Assembly (NCBI GenBank): GCA_016293365.1 | Contig: JAEDEK010000122.1 | Location: 1-5,711 of the forward strand | Direction of reading: 5' to 3' | Source of the DNA: Bulleidia sp. | Lineage (GTDB): Bacteria; Bacillota_I; Bacilli_A; Erysipelotrichales; Erysipelotrichaceae | DNA length: 5,711 nt | Shown here: positions 1 to 5,711 of the stretch, in pieces | How positions within the stretch are numbered: the stretch's first letter is position 1 | Layout of the letters: the number at the start of each line of letters is the position of its first letter | Notes under the pieces: generated by a model | Seen by the model: only the letters and a program-made list of their open reading frames with translations | Told to the model about the DNA's origin: nothing | Database searches by the model: none | Translations under genes and position numbers: made by a program

Positions 1-1
1 A

Positions 2-898
2 GGTTTTGAACAGATCCCGGTCATCTCCTTCAATTTTTCCGGACTGGAAAAAGATATGAGCATGAAACTGACAACGAAACTGATCGCAAAACTGGTAGCG
101 GCAGTGGAATATGGAGATCTGATTGACAGCCTGTATCATGAGTGCAGAGCCTATGAAGTAAATCAGGGGGATGCGCGAAGAAAAACAGTCGAGTGGCTGG
201 ATCAGGTATCCGGATGGCTGTTGCAGGAAAAAAACCTGAAGATCCGTGAGATGAAGGAGATGTTTCCTGTCATTGTAAATGATTTTGCACGTGTTCCCTT
301 ACAACGCACACAGAAGCTGAAAGTCGGTATTGTCGGAGAAATCTATGTCAAATTCTCACCGCTTGGAAACCGTGACCTTGTCAGATTTCTGGAACAGCAG
401 GACTGTGAAGTCAGACTGCCTGGGTTAATGGGCTATATTGAGTACTGCATTGCCAATATGAAACTGGATACGGACTTCTACGGTATGAAACCGGTGTTGG
501 GAAAGATCTGTGATCAGATTCTTTCTATTGTGGATGGTCTGGGTACTTCCATGTCCGATGCATTACAGGCAAAGGGTTTCTATGGCGAAAGCTCGTTCCG
601 CTCCATCATGGAAAAACCGGAAGGTATTCTGTCTCTTGGGGTTAAGATGGGAGAAGGGTGGCTGTTGACAGCGGAAATGATTGAACTGATTGAAAGCGGC
701 TATACAAACATCGTATGTGCACAGCCGTTTGGCTGTCTGCCGAATCATATCGCCGGAAAAGGCGTGATCCGTCGGATCCGGGAAAAATATCCGCAGGCAA
801 ATATCACAGCAGTAGACTATGATCCATCCTCAACAAAAGTCAATCAGGAAAACAGAATCAGACTGATGCTTGCAGTAGGACAGGAAAATCTGCATTAA
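2..898 (+). CDS. C-terminal part of a 2-hydroxyacyl-CoA dehydratase/activase-type protein (DUF2229 family), 5' end outside window
   Basis: The frame is open from base 2, so this is the C-terminal ~298 residues of a longer protein; the ATG at 56 is internal. The preceding codons (FEQIPVISFNFSGLEKD) are typical DUF2229 sequence. Visible hallmarks are LKVGIVGEIYVKFSPLGNRD near residues 105-125, GEGWLLTAEM near 217, and VCAQPFGCLPNHIAGKG near 238-254 with Cys at about 239 and 245, which could serve an iron-sulfur centre as in HgdB-type subunits. In Firmicutes this region usually ends a very large cytoplasmic protein that joins BadF/BcrA/HgdC-type ATPase activase domains to a dehydratase-like part. 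Classical relatives drive ATP-dependent electron transfer for dehydration of 2-hydroxyacyl-CoA; the substrate of the large fused form is not established. Only the C-terminus is visible, so the activase domains are inferred. The TAA stop abuts the terminator stem. Confidence 0.85.
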   Translation, partial: GFEQIPVISFNFSGLEKDMSMKLTTKLIAKLVAAVEYGDLIDSLYHECRAYEVNQGDARRKTVEWLDQVSGWLLQEKNLKIREMKEMFPVIVNDFARVPLQRTQKLKVGIVGEIYVKFSPLGNRDLVRFLEQQDCEVRLPGLMGYIEYCIANMKLDTDFYGMKPVLGKICDQILSIVDGLGTSMSDALQAKGFYGESSFRSIMEKPEGILSLGVKMGEGWLLTAEMIELIESGYTNIVCAQPFGCLPNHIAGKGVIRRIREKYPQANITAVDYDPSSTKVNQENRIRLMLAVGQENLH

Positions 899-920
899 AA
901 AAAGAGCGTGAGCTCTTTTT
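899..920. terminator. Bidirectional intrinsic terminator between convergent genes
   Basis: A perfect 9-bp stem, AAAAAGAGC (899-907) with GCTCTTTTT (912-920), closes a GTGA loop. On the plus strand it ends in a T run for the dehydratase-type gene. On the minus strand the A run becomes a T run for the importer operon. The plus-strand TAA (896-898) touches the stem, and the minus-strand stop (921-919) uses its outermost bases, so one minimal element serves both genes. The stem has only four strong pairs; the rest are A-T. Confidence 0.85.
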
Positions 921-1725
921 ATCTTGTCAAAAGTGCCTGATCGTTGCTGAATTCTTCACCTGCAACTTCAGAGAACTTTCGCATCAGTTCATCCACGGTC
1001 AGTTTTTTCTTATCTTCACCGGATGCTTCAAAGATGATTCTGCCTTCATACATCATGATCAGTCTGTTTCCAGTTGCGATGGCATCTTTCATATTGTGGG
1101 TTACCATCAGTGCTGTCAGATGCTGATCAGCCACGATCTGCTTTGTGATTTCCAATACTTTCTTGGCGGTTTTCGGATCCAGTGCCGCTGTATGTTCATC
1201 CAGCAGAAGCAGCTTTGGATTCTGGTAGGAAGCCATCAGAAGGGTGACTGCCTGACGCTGTCCACCGGAAAGAAGGCCTACTTTCTGTGTGATACGTTCT
1301 TCCAATCCAAGTCCAAGAATTTTCAGTGATTCTTTGTAATCCTGTGCTTCCTTTTTTGTAAAGCCCCAGCGCAGTGTACGTGATTTACCTCTTCTTGCGG
1401 CAAGAGCGAGGTTCTCACCAATCTGCAGATCCGGAGCCGTTCCCATCATCGGATCCTGGAATACTCTTCCAATATATGGTGCACGCTTATAATCCGGTAA
1501 ACCTGTAATATTTTTTCCATCGACAAGGATGGCACCGGAGTCGACTGGCCATACACCGGCAATCGCATTGAGCATTGTGGATTTACCGGCACCATTGCCG
1601 CCGATGACAGTGACGAAGTCACCTTCTTCCATGGTAAGATTCAGATCCTTCAGAACATGCTTTTCGTTGATTGTTCCAGCATTGAATGTCTTGTTGATAT
1701 TTCTTAGTTCCAGCATTGCACACAT
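919..1725 (-). CDS. ABC transporter ATP-binding protein (TrpZ-like, COG1101)
   Basis: This 268-residue ATPase powers the importer encoded with it; it is expected to form a dimer on the cytoplasmic face of the permease. All nucleotide-binding motifs are intact: Walker A GGNGAGKST at 42-50, Q-loop Gln at 90 (VFQDP), signature LSGGQ at 152-156, Walker B LLLLDE at 172-177 followed by the D-loop ALDP, and switch His at 210 (VTHNMKDA). The Q-loop context QDPMMGTAPDLQIGENLALA is characteristic of the family paired with COG4120 permeases. The chosen ATG lies one base after the permease stop and is served by AAAGGAGA about 10 bases upstream; a second ATG three codons in (1716-1714) would be too far from that site. 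This arrangement suggests translational coupling. It is the last gene of the operon. Confidence 0.95.
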   Translation of the reverse strand: MCAMLELRNINKTFNAGTINEKHVLKDLNLTMEEGDFVTVIGGNGAGKSTMLNAIAGVWPVDSGAILVDGKNITGLPDYKRAPYIGRVFQDPMMGTAPDLQIGENLALAARRGKSRTLRWGFTKKEAQDYKESLKILGLGLEERITQKVGLLSGGQRQAVTLLMASYQNPKLLLLDEHTAALDPKTAKKVLEITKQIVADQHLTALMVTHNMKDAIATGNRLIMMYEGRIIFEASGEDKKKLTVDELMRKFSEVAGEEFSNDQALLTR

Positions 1726-1726
1726 A

Positions 1727-2683
1727 TCACTGTATCTCCTTTACTGAATTTTTTCCCGCTTTTTTGAAAGAGGCACGGGATACAGACTGCAGATATGGTA
1801 CGGCAAGGAAGACAATGACGATGATGGCTGTCATCAGCTTGAGCATATTGGAATTGATCTTGAGCCATAATGCGACACAGACAACAAGGTAGTAGATGAT
1901 ACCACCGGATACGACAGATAACAGTCTGCCATAGAAATTCATTCTCTTTTTCAGCAGCATCTCACCGAATACTTCACCGACAATAACCGCTGCTAGACCA
2001 ATGACAATGGCACCTCGTCCCATATTGATATCCGCAAATCCCTGATACTGTGCCATTAAGCCACCAGAGAAGGCAACAAGGGCATTGGATATGGCAAGAC
2101 CGATGACCTTCATGGAATTGATGTTGATGCCGAGTGCTTTTGACATATCCGGATTATTACCGGTTGCACGCATGGCAGAACCGTGTTCCGTACCAAAATA
2201 CCAATAAAGAACAGATACAAGAGCAACTGCGATGAGTGCACCTGTAATCAAAGCAGCATTGATGTAACGGGAAGAGATGGAAAGAGCATAACGGTCAACA
2301 CTGACTGCTCTGTTTGCGGAAAATCCCATGATTGCAAGATTGATGGAATACAGTGCAAACTGTGTCAGGATACCGGAAAGAATGGCAGGGATACCAAGGC
2401 GCGTATGCAGAATACCTGTGACTAGACCTGCAATAAGTCCGGCAAGTGTTGCTGCAGCAAGTGCCAGCCAGCAGTTCACTCCTGAAGTGATCAGAACAAC
2501 TGCGACGGCACCACCTGTTGTAAAGGATCCATCTACTGTCAGATCCGCAATATCCAGCATGCGGAATGTAATATAGACACCAAGCGCCATGATTCCCCAG
2601 ATCATTCCCTGTGCGATACCAGATGGGAATGTTCCAAGCAGTGTCATGACATTCAGGCCTCCACGGGCCAGTAATATATGCAT
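1727..2683 (-). CDS. ABC transporter permease (TrpY-like, COG4120)
   Basis: This is the membrane-spanning subunit of the importer, 318 residues and very hydrophobic, with about eight or nine membrane segments (roughly 20-40, 54-92 as one or two, 98-120, 142-164, 192-212, 222-240, 256-275, 279-298). Family signatures include LGVYITFRMLDIADLTVDGSF at 34-54 and RATGNNPDMSKALGI at 172-186, the cytoplasmic stretch likely to contact the ATPase. The fold class resembles branched-chain amino acid and ribose permeases. The stop is one base before the ATPase start; a 67-bp gap carrying a hairpin separates it from the binding-protein gene upstream. Two starts are possible: the ATG at 2683 and an in-frame ATG at 2647 (Met13), each with its own GGAGG. 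Related proteins tend to begin near Met13, so the true N-terminus may be 12 residues shorter. The C-terminal tail is basic. Confidence 0.94.
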   Translation of the reverse strand: MHILLARGGLNVMTLLGTFPSGIAQGMIWGIMALGVYITFRMLDIADLTVDGSFTTGGAVAVVLITSGVNCWLALAAATLAGLIAGLVTGILHTRLGIPAILSGILTQFALYSINLAIMGFSANRAVSVDRYALSISSRYINAALITGALIAVALVSVLYWYFGTEHGSAMRATGNNPDMSKALGININSMKVIGLAISNALVAFSGGLMAQYQGFADINMGRGAIVIGLAAVIVGEVFGEMLLKKRMNFYGRLLSVVSGGIIYYLVVCVALWLKINSNMLKLMTAIIVIVFLAVPYLQSVSRASFKKAGKNSVKEIQ

Positions 2684-2696
2684 TTACTTTACCTCC
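2645..2696 (-). promoter_or_regulatory. Two alternative ribosome binding site/start pairs for the permease
   Basis: Reading the minus strand, GGAGGT (2696-2691) lies 8 bases (counted from GGAGG) before the ATG at 2683. A second GGAGG (2662-2658) lies 10 bases before the in-frame ATG at 2647. Both spacings are acceptable. The upstream pair is stronger by sequence; the downstream pair gives the N-terminus expected from the family. Either or both may be used. Confidence 0.6.
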
Positions 2697-2710
2697 ATAT
2701 TCAACAGAAA

Positions 2711-2729
2711 GGGCATCGGGAAGATGCCC
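2711..2729 (-). promoter_or_regulatory. Intercistronic hairpin between binding-protein and permease genes
   Basis: A perfect 7-bp stem, GGGCATC (2711-2717) with GATGCCC (2723-2729), closes a 5-base loop. It starts about 20 bases downstream of the binding-protein stop (2753-2751). On the minus strand it is followed by TTTCTGTTG, a poor T run, so it is more likely a partial terminator or a 3'-end mRNA stabiliser than a full terminator. Either role would give more binding protein than membrane subunits, a common need in ABC importers. A smaller inverted repeat ACAAT-GCT-ATTGT lies beside it at 2732-2744. Confidence 0.6.
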
Positions 2730-2750
2730 AAACAATGCTATTGTAAACTT

Positions 2751-3746
2751 TTATTCAGCTGCTGTATAGTCAGATGGTACTGTTATATTGAACTTTTCAC
2801 AACGTGCAGCAACATATTTCTTGACTGGATCACCGTAGTATTCAATCGGCATTTCTGAAACCTTCGCTTCACCGGAAAGAATCTTTTCAGCCATCTTGGC
2901 TGTTGTAACACCCAGTTCATAGTAGGAAATGGAAAGAGCGGCGATACCACAACCTGTCATGATGCCTTCTTCACCGGCGATGATCGGTGTGCCTGCCTGA
3001 GAAGCAACGGAGTCGATTGCTTCTGTGCAGGATGCTGCTGTGTTATCTGTTGGGATATACAGTGCATCACTTTCTGCACATGCTGTAGCTGTAACCTGAG
3101 CTACATCGTTGGAGTCAGCGAATGTATATGCTGTAACAGTCTTGCCTGCCTTTTCCAGCTCAGCCTGAACAACCTTTGCCTGATATACGGAGTTTGGTTC
3201 ACCAGAGCAGTAGAGAATACCGATTTTCTTTGCTTCCGGGAGAAGTTCATCAAACATGGCTGCCTGCTGCTCTAATGGAGCAAGGTCGGATGTACCGGAT
3301 ACATTGGTTCCTACTGTTCCATCGAAATCCTTGATATCCAGTGCTGTACCGTATTCAGTAACGGAAGTACCTAATACCGGAATTGTGGAAGTTGCAGATA
3401 CAGCTGCCTGCAGAGCTGCAGTCGCATTTGCCAGAATGAGGTCAACTTCTTCATTCGCCAGTGTTGTTGCGATGGATGAGCATGTAGCTGCTTCACCGGC
3501 TGCATTCTGGATGTCAAAGTTGTCATCTGTAAGACCTAGGTCAGCCTTCAGTGTTTCAACAAAGCCTTGTGTTGCTGCATCAAGTGCCGGGTGTGGTGCA
3601 AGCTGGATGACACCGATCAACAGTTCACTGTTGTCCTTTGTGGATGTCGCAGATGATCCTGTGGAAGCTGCAGAGCCGCCGACAGAACATCCTGCCATTG
3701 TGGCAGCAAGTCCAAGTGCTGCCATTTTCTTCATAATTTGTTTCAT
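2751..3746 (-). CDS. ABC transporter substrate-binding lipoprotein (TrpX-like, ABC_sub_bind family)
   Basis: This 331-residue extracellular lipoprotein captures the ligand and delivers it to the permease. The N-terminus has lysines, a short hydrophobic core and a lipobox ending MAGC, with Cys20 as the lipidation site, followed by a Ser/Thr/Ala-rich linker to about residue 40. The mature part is a type I periplasmic-binding fold. Family signatures include IGVIQLAPHPALDAATQGF at 44-62, TNVSGTSDL at 147-155, ILYCSGEPNS at 177-186 and LYIPTDN at 229-235. Streptococcal homologues have been proposed as tryptophan or aromatic amino acid binding (trpX); other family members lie beside unrelated genes, so the ligand here is unassigned. 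The ATG is preceded by AAAGGAG, 7 bases away. Met5 is a weaker alternative. It is the first gene of the operon and has its own likely promoter. Confidence 0.94.
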   Translation of the reverse strand: MKQIMKKMAALGLAATMAGCSVGGSAASTGSSATSTKDNSELLIGVIQLAPHPALDAATQGFVETLKADLGLTDDNFDIQNAAGEAATCSSIATTLANEEVDLILANATAALQAAVSATSTIPVLGTSVTEYGTALDIKDFDGTVGTNVSGTSDLAPLEQQAAMFDELLPEAKKIGILYCSGEPNSVYQAKVVQAELEKAGKTVTAYTFADSNDVAQVTATACAESDALYIPTDNTAASCTEAIDSVASQAGTPIIAGEEGIMTGCGIAALSISYYELGVTTAKMAEKILSGEAKVSEMPIEYYGDPVKKYVAARCEKFNITVPSDYTAAE

Positions 3747-3783
3747 TTTTACACTCCTTTGTAATATTTTTCAGATATGTGTA

Positions 3784-3812
3784 ATTCTATTCCTTTTCTG
3801 TTGTATGCGCAA
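3784..3812 (-). promoter_or_regulatory. Candidate sigma-A promoter for the ABC importer operon
   Basis: On the minus strand, TTGCGC (3812-3807) as -35 and TAGAAT (3789-3784, five of six consensus bases) as -10 are separated by exactly 17 bases. Transcription would begin near 3777, giving a leader of about 30 bases. That is far too short for a T-box or other large riboswitch. The -35 is only half consensus, and it sits inside a small inverted repeat GTTG...CAAC (3800-3813). Confidence 0.5.
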
Positions 3813-3827
3813 CGAAAACATTTCTGA

Positions 3828-3839
3828 TTTCATGTGAAA
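3828..3839. repeat. Near-perfect palindrome TTTCATGTGAAA, possible operator
   Basis: Five-base arms TTTCA and TGAAA flank a central TG. The palindrome lies upstream of the candidate importer -35 and between the two divergent promoters. Such a site could bind a dimeric regulator, but AT-rich palindromes of this size arise easily by chance, and no regulator gene is in the window. Confidence 0.3.
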
Positions 3840-3863
3840 GAAGAAAAATACAATGAAAATAAC

Positions 3864-3875
3864 AAAACATGTTTT
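3864..3875. repeat. Perfect palindrome AAAACATGTTTT overlapping the alaS -35 region
   Basis: This is a 12-base perfect palindrome. It is nested within a wider inverted repeat, ATGAAAA (3853-3859) with TTTTCAT (3872-3878). Its right arm overlaps the candidate alaS -35. Its centre is 36 bases from the other CATG-centred palindrome. An operator role is possible, but the AT-rich context makes chance a real alternative. Confidence 0.35.
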
Positions 3876-3899
3876 CATTTGGATAAAACGTGGTAAGAT
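3872..3899 (+). promoter_or_regulatory. Candidate promoter for the alaS leader
   Basis: TTTTCA (3872-3877) as -35 is followed after 16 bases by TAAGAT (3894-3899) as -10. The -10 is preceded by TGG, giving an extended -10 pattern (TGnTAAGAT). Transcription would begin near 3905, just ahead of the 5' strand of T-box Stem I, which is where a T-box promoter is expected. Confidence 0.55.
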
Positions 3900-4074
3900 A
3901 TAGCAGAAAACGAAGAAAAAGACGAGTAGTACGGCTGAAGTTCTGAAAAGAGAGAGGGAACAGGTGAAAGCCCTTGGATGAATCCCGTATGAAGCTGCTT
4001 TGGAGTGCAGCCAATCCCTGCCGCAGATCTGCGTTACAGATGCAATTAAGGTGCATGTACAGACGTACATGAAT

Positions 4075-4105
4075 CAGGATGGTACCGCGTAAAACTACGT
4101 TCCTG
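4075..4105 (+). promoter_or_regulatory. T-box antiterminator with tRNA acceptor-end binding bulge
   Basis: CAGGA (4075-4079) pairs with TCCTG (4101-4105). Then comes the seven-base bulge TGGTACC (4080-4086), and GCGT (4087-4090) pairs with ACGT (4097-4100), including one G-U pair. The bulge start UGGU is complementary to an ACCA tRNA end, which fits the A73 discriminator of tRNA-Ala. The 3' strand (4097-4105) is also the 5' strand of the terminator, so the two folds exclude each other. Confidence 0.92.
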
Positions 4106-4129
4106 CTGTTTCAGGAACGTTTTTATTTT
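4097..4129 (+). terminator. Regulated intrinsic terminator of the alaS T-box leader
   Basis: A perfect 9-bp stem, ACGTTCCTG (4097-4105) with CAGGAACGT (4112-4120), closes a 6-base loop and runs into TTTTTATTTT (4120-4129). It forms when tRNA-Ala is charged and the antiterminator is not stabilised. The alaS ribosome binding site starts two bases beyond the T run. Confidence 0.95.
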
Positions 4130-4144
4130 CAGGAGGTAAACAAT

Positions 4145-5711
4145 ATGAATGAAAAAAATCTGACAGGTAATCAGATCCGCCAGATGTTCCTTGATTTCTT
4201 TGCTGAAAAAGGATTCATGATCGAACCAGGCGCATCTTTGATCCCACATGACGACCCGACACTGTTATGGATCAATGCCGGTGTATCCGCACTCAAGAAG
4301 TACTTTGACGGTACAGAAAAACCGAAGAGTCCAAGAATTGCCAATGCACAGAAGTCCATCCGTACAAACGACATCGAAAATGTAGGTAAGACAGCACGTC
4401 ATCATACATTCTTTGAAATGCTCGGTAACTTCTCCATCGGTGACTATTTCAAGCAGGAAGCCATTCCGTGGGCATGGGAATTTCTGACAAGTGAAAAGTG
4501 GATCGGTTTTGATCCAAAGCGCCTGTATGTTACAGTCTATCCGGATGATCAGGAAGCGTATGATCTTTGGGTAAAGACAGGTATGATCGAATCCCATATC
4601 CGTAAGTCTGATGACAACTTCTGGGAAATCGGAAGAGGACCTGGCGGACCGGATACAGAGCTGTATTATGACCGTGGCGAAAAGTATGATCCTGAAGGAA
4701 TCGGGGAAAGACTGTTTTTTGAAGATATTGAAAACGACAGATATGTTGAACTGTGGAACATTGTCTTCTCCCAGTATGACTGCAGACCTGGGGAAGTGGA
4801 AAGAAGCCAGTACAAGGAACTGCCGCAGAAGAACATCGATACAGGTATGGGTCTTGAAAGACTGGTATGCATGGTACAGGATGGTGAAACAAACTTTGAT
4901 ACAGACCTGTTCCTTCCGGTTATCTGTGAAACGGAAAAGTATGCAAAGCATACCTATGCAGAAAAGGAATACAAGATGGCATACAGAGTCATTGCCGACC
5001 ATATCCGAACAGTTACATTTGCAATCGCAGATGGTGCCATGTTCTCCAATGAAGGCAGAGGCTATGTCTTAAGAAGAGTTCTGAGAAGAGCAGTTCGTTA
5101 CGGCATCAAGCTTGGCATTGAAGGTGCATTCATGTACAGACTTGTTTCTGTTGTTGCGGAAAACATGAAGGCATACTATCCATATGTATGTGAAAAGGTA
5201 TCCCTGATCGAACGTCTTGTCCGCAATGAGGAAGAATCCTTCCACCGCACACTTGCCAATGGTGAAGCTCTGCTGAATGAAGCACTCAAGGATCACGCTG
5301 ATACAAAAAAACTGCCGGGTGAAGTTGTTTTCAAGCTGTATGATACATATGGATATCCAAAGGAACTGACAACCGAAATCGCTGAGGATGCCGGTTATAC
5401 CATCGATGAAGAAGGATTCAATCGTGAAATGGAAGCACAGAAACAGCGCGCAAGAGATGCCCGTGGTGATCTGCAGTCCATGCATGGTCAGTCCGCTGAT
5501 CTGATGGACTTCACGGAAGAATCCGTATTTACAGGTTACACAGACAGCACATGCACAGGTAAAGTCATCGGCTTGTTCAAGGATGGCGAACGTGTATCAC
5601 AGCTGGATGGAGAAGGAGATGTGATTCTTTCTTCCACATGCTTCTATGCAGAAAGCGGTGGTCAGTGTGCCGATACAGGAACACTGTGGAATGACAGCTT
5701 TAAAGCACATG
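4145..5711 (+). CDS. alaS: Alanyl-tRNA synthetase, N-terminal 522 residues (3' end outside window)
   Basis: AlaRS attaches alanine to tRNA-Ala in the cytoplasm. The reading frame is open to the window end, covering 522 of the usual ~870-880 residues. The class II catalytic core is complete: motif 1 region TLLWINAGVSALKKYFDG (39-56), motif 2 RHHTFFEMLGNFSIGDYF (85-102) and motif 3 GMGLERL (234-240). The tRNA-recognition region follows, with DHIRTVTFAIADG (285-297) and GYVLRRVLRRAVRYG (306-320). The frame then enters the editing domain at FYAESGGQ (ESGGQ 503-507); the HxxxH zinc-site motif of that domain would lie beyond the window. Residues 160-178 read WEIGRGPGGPDTELYYDRG, the Firmicutes form that lacks the Cys pair of the E. 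coli GPCGPC version. The start ATG has AGGAGG 8 bases upstream, directly after the T-box terminator, which controls its expression. Confidence 0.98.
   Translation, partial: MNEKNLTGNQIRQMFLDFFAEKGFMIEPGASLIPHDDPTLLWINAGVSALKKYFDGTEKPKSPRIANAQKSIRTNDIENVGKTARHHTFFEMLGNFSIGDYFKQEAIPWAWEFLTSEKWIGFDPKRLYVTVYPDDQEAYDLWVKTGMIESHIRKSDDNFWEIGRGPGGPDTELYYDRGEKYDPEGIGERLFFEDIENDRYVELWNIVFSQYDCRPGEVERSQYKELPQKNIDTGMGLERLVCMVQDGETNFDTDLFLPVICETEKYAKHTYAEKEYKMAYRVIADHIRTVTFAIADGAMFSNEGRGYVLRRVLRRAVRYGIKLGIEGAFMYRLVSVVAENMKAYYPYVCEKVSLIERLVRNEEESFHRTLANGEALLNEALKDHADTKKLPGEVVFKLYDTYGYPKELTTEIAEDAGYTIDEEGFNREMEAQKQRARDARGDLQSMHGQSADLMDFTEESVFTGYTDSTCTGKVIGLFKDGERVSQLDGEGDVILSSTCFYAESGGQCADTGTLWNDSFKAH

Larger units (their letters stand above)
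3905..4129 (+). promoter_or_regulatory. T-box riboswitch (alanine, GCT specifier) controlling alaS
   Basis: This leader senses uncharged tRNA-Ala and allows read-through into alaS when alanine is short. The AGTA element (3925-3928) marks the 5' side of the specifier loop. Above it TACGG (3930-3934) pairs with CCGTA (3985-3989), and GAA-GCT-G (3991-3997) on the 3' side places the GCT alanine codon (3994-3996) at the specifier position. The distal part of Stem I shows AGAGAG (about 3950-3956) and the GGTGAAAG loop (3963-3970). A Stem II region follows (CGCA-GATC-TGCG at 4022-4033, or ATCTG with CAGAT at 4027-4041), then Stem III (CATGTAC 4054-4060 with GTACATG 4065-4071). The conserved T-box lies at 4080-4089, followed by the terminator. 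The base of Stem I is the least certain part, and the 5' end is approximate. Confidence 0.93.

Noticed and set aside
56..58. ATG at 56 as the start of the dehydratase-type gene
   Set aside because: The frame is open upstream to base 2 and encodes family-typical residues (IPVISFNFSGLEKD), and no ribosome binding site precedes the ATG, so the gene is truncated by the window edge.
2295..2735. 146-residue minus-strand frame overlapping the permease
   Set aside because: It is out of frame with a clearly conserved permease, rich in Cys, His and Trp, and has no independent family signal.
3256..3837. 193-residue plus-strand open frame antisense to the binding-protein gene
   Set aside because: It is a shadow of the Ala/Thr/Ser-rich binding protein; the composition mirrors the reverse complement, and the frame runs on through the importer promoter region.
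3771..4070. Minus-strand frames of 99 and 89 residues across the T-box leader
   Set aside because: They overlap the antisense of a structured riboswitch and the promoters; the Phe-rich, low-complexity composition comes from A-rich plus-strand sequence.
4054..4071. CATGTAC...GTACATG inverted repeat as an operator or mobile-element end
   Set aside because: Its position between Stem II and the T-box core makes it Stem III of the riboswitch.
4622..4678. Missing Cys residues in the AlaRS GPCGPC-type motif as a sign of a defective enzyme
   Set aside because: The GPGGPDTELYYDRG form matches the style of other Firmicutes AlaRS proteins, and all class II motifs are intact.
4265..5002. Long open frame of 245 residues on the minus strand inside alaS
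   Set aside because: It lies wholly antisense to conserved AlaRS catalytic sequence, has a Cys/Phe/Ile-rich composition typical of a codon shadow, and lacks a recognisable family.

Overview
The window looks like a chromosomal piece of a low-to-moderate-GC Firmicute. Erysipelotrichia-like gut bacteria are my best guess, but that is inference. The reasons are a classic Gram-positive T-box riboswitch in front of alaS, strong AGGAGG-type ribosome binding sites, a lipoprotein (not free periplasmic) solute-binding protein, and Firmicutes-style AlaRS signatures such as LLWINAGVSALKKYFDG. No mobile element, CRISPR array, tRNA or rRNA is visible.

Layout. (1) Positions 2-898 (+) hold the C-terminal ~298 residues of a 2-hydroxyacyl-CoA dehydratase/activase-type protein (DUF2229, HgdB/HgdC-related); its start lies outside the window. 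(2) A compact hairpin at 899-920 acts as a shared bidirectional terminator between this gene and the convergent operon that follows. (3) Positions 3746-919 (-) are a three-gene ABC importer operon read right to left: solute-binding lipoprotein, membrane permease, ATPase. It belongs to the TrpXYZ-like family (COG2984/COG4120/COG1101). A hairpin sits between the binding-protein gene and the permease gene, and permease and ATPase are separated by a single base. (4) Positions 3747-4144 are a divergent regulatory region. It holds a candidate promoter for the importer, two CATG-centred palindromes, a candidate alaS promoter, and a T-box leader that can be read nearly completely: GCT (Ala) specifier, UGGUACC acceptor-binding bulge, and mutually exclusive antiterminator and terminator. 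(5) Positions 4145-5711 (+) hold the first 522 residues of alanyl-tRNA synthetase (alaS), cut by the window end just inside the editing domain.

How it fits together. alaS is controlled by uncharged tRNA-Ala through the T-box. The importer probably brings in an amino acid or related small molecule. Its short leader has no room for a T-box, so it is not under the same control, and its ligand cannot be read from the sequence. The dehydratase-type gene appears unrelated and merely shares the terminator. I see no convincing new biological system. The most informative element is the alaS T-box, including an alternative hairpin that would hide its specifier codon.
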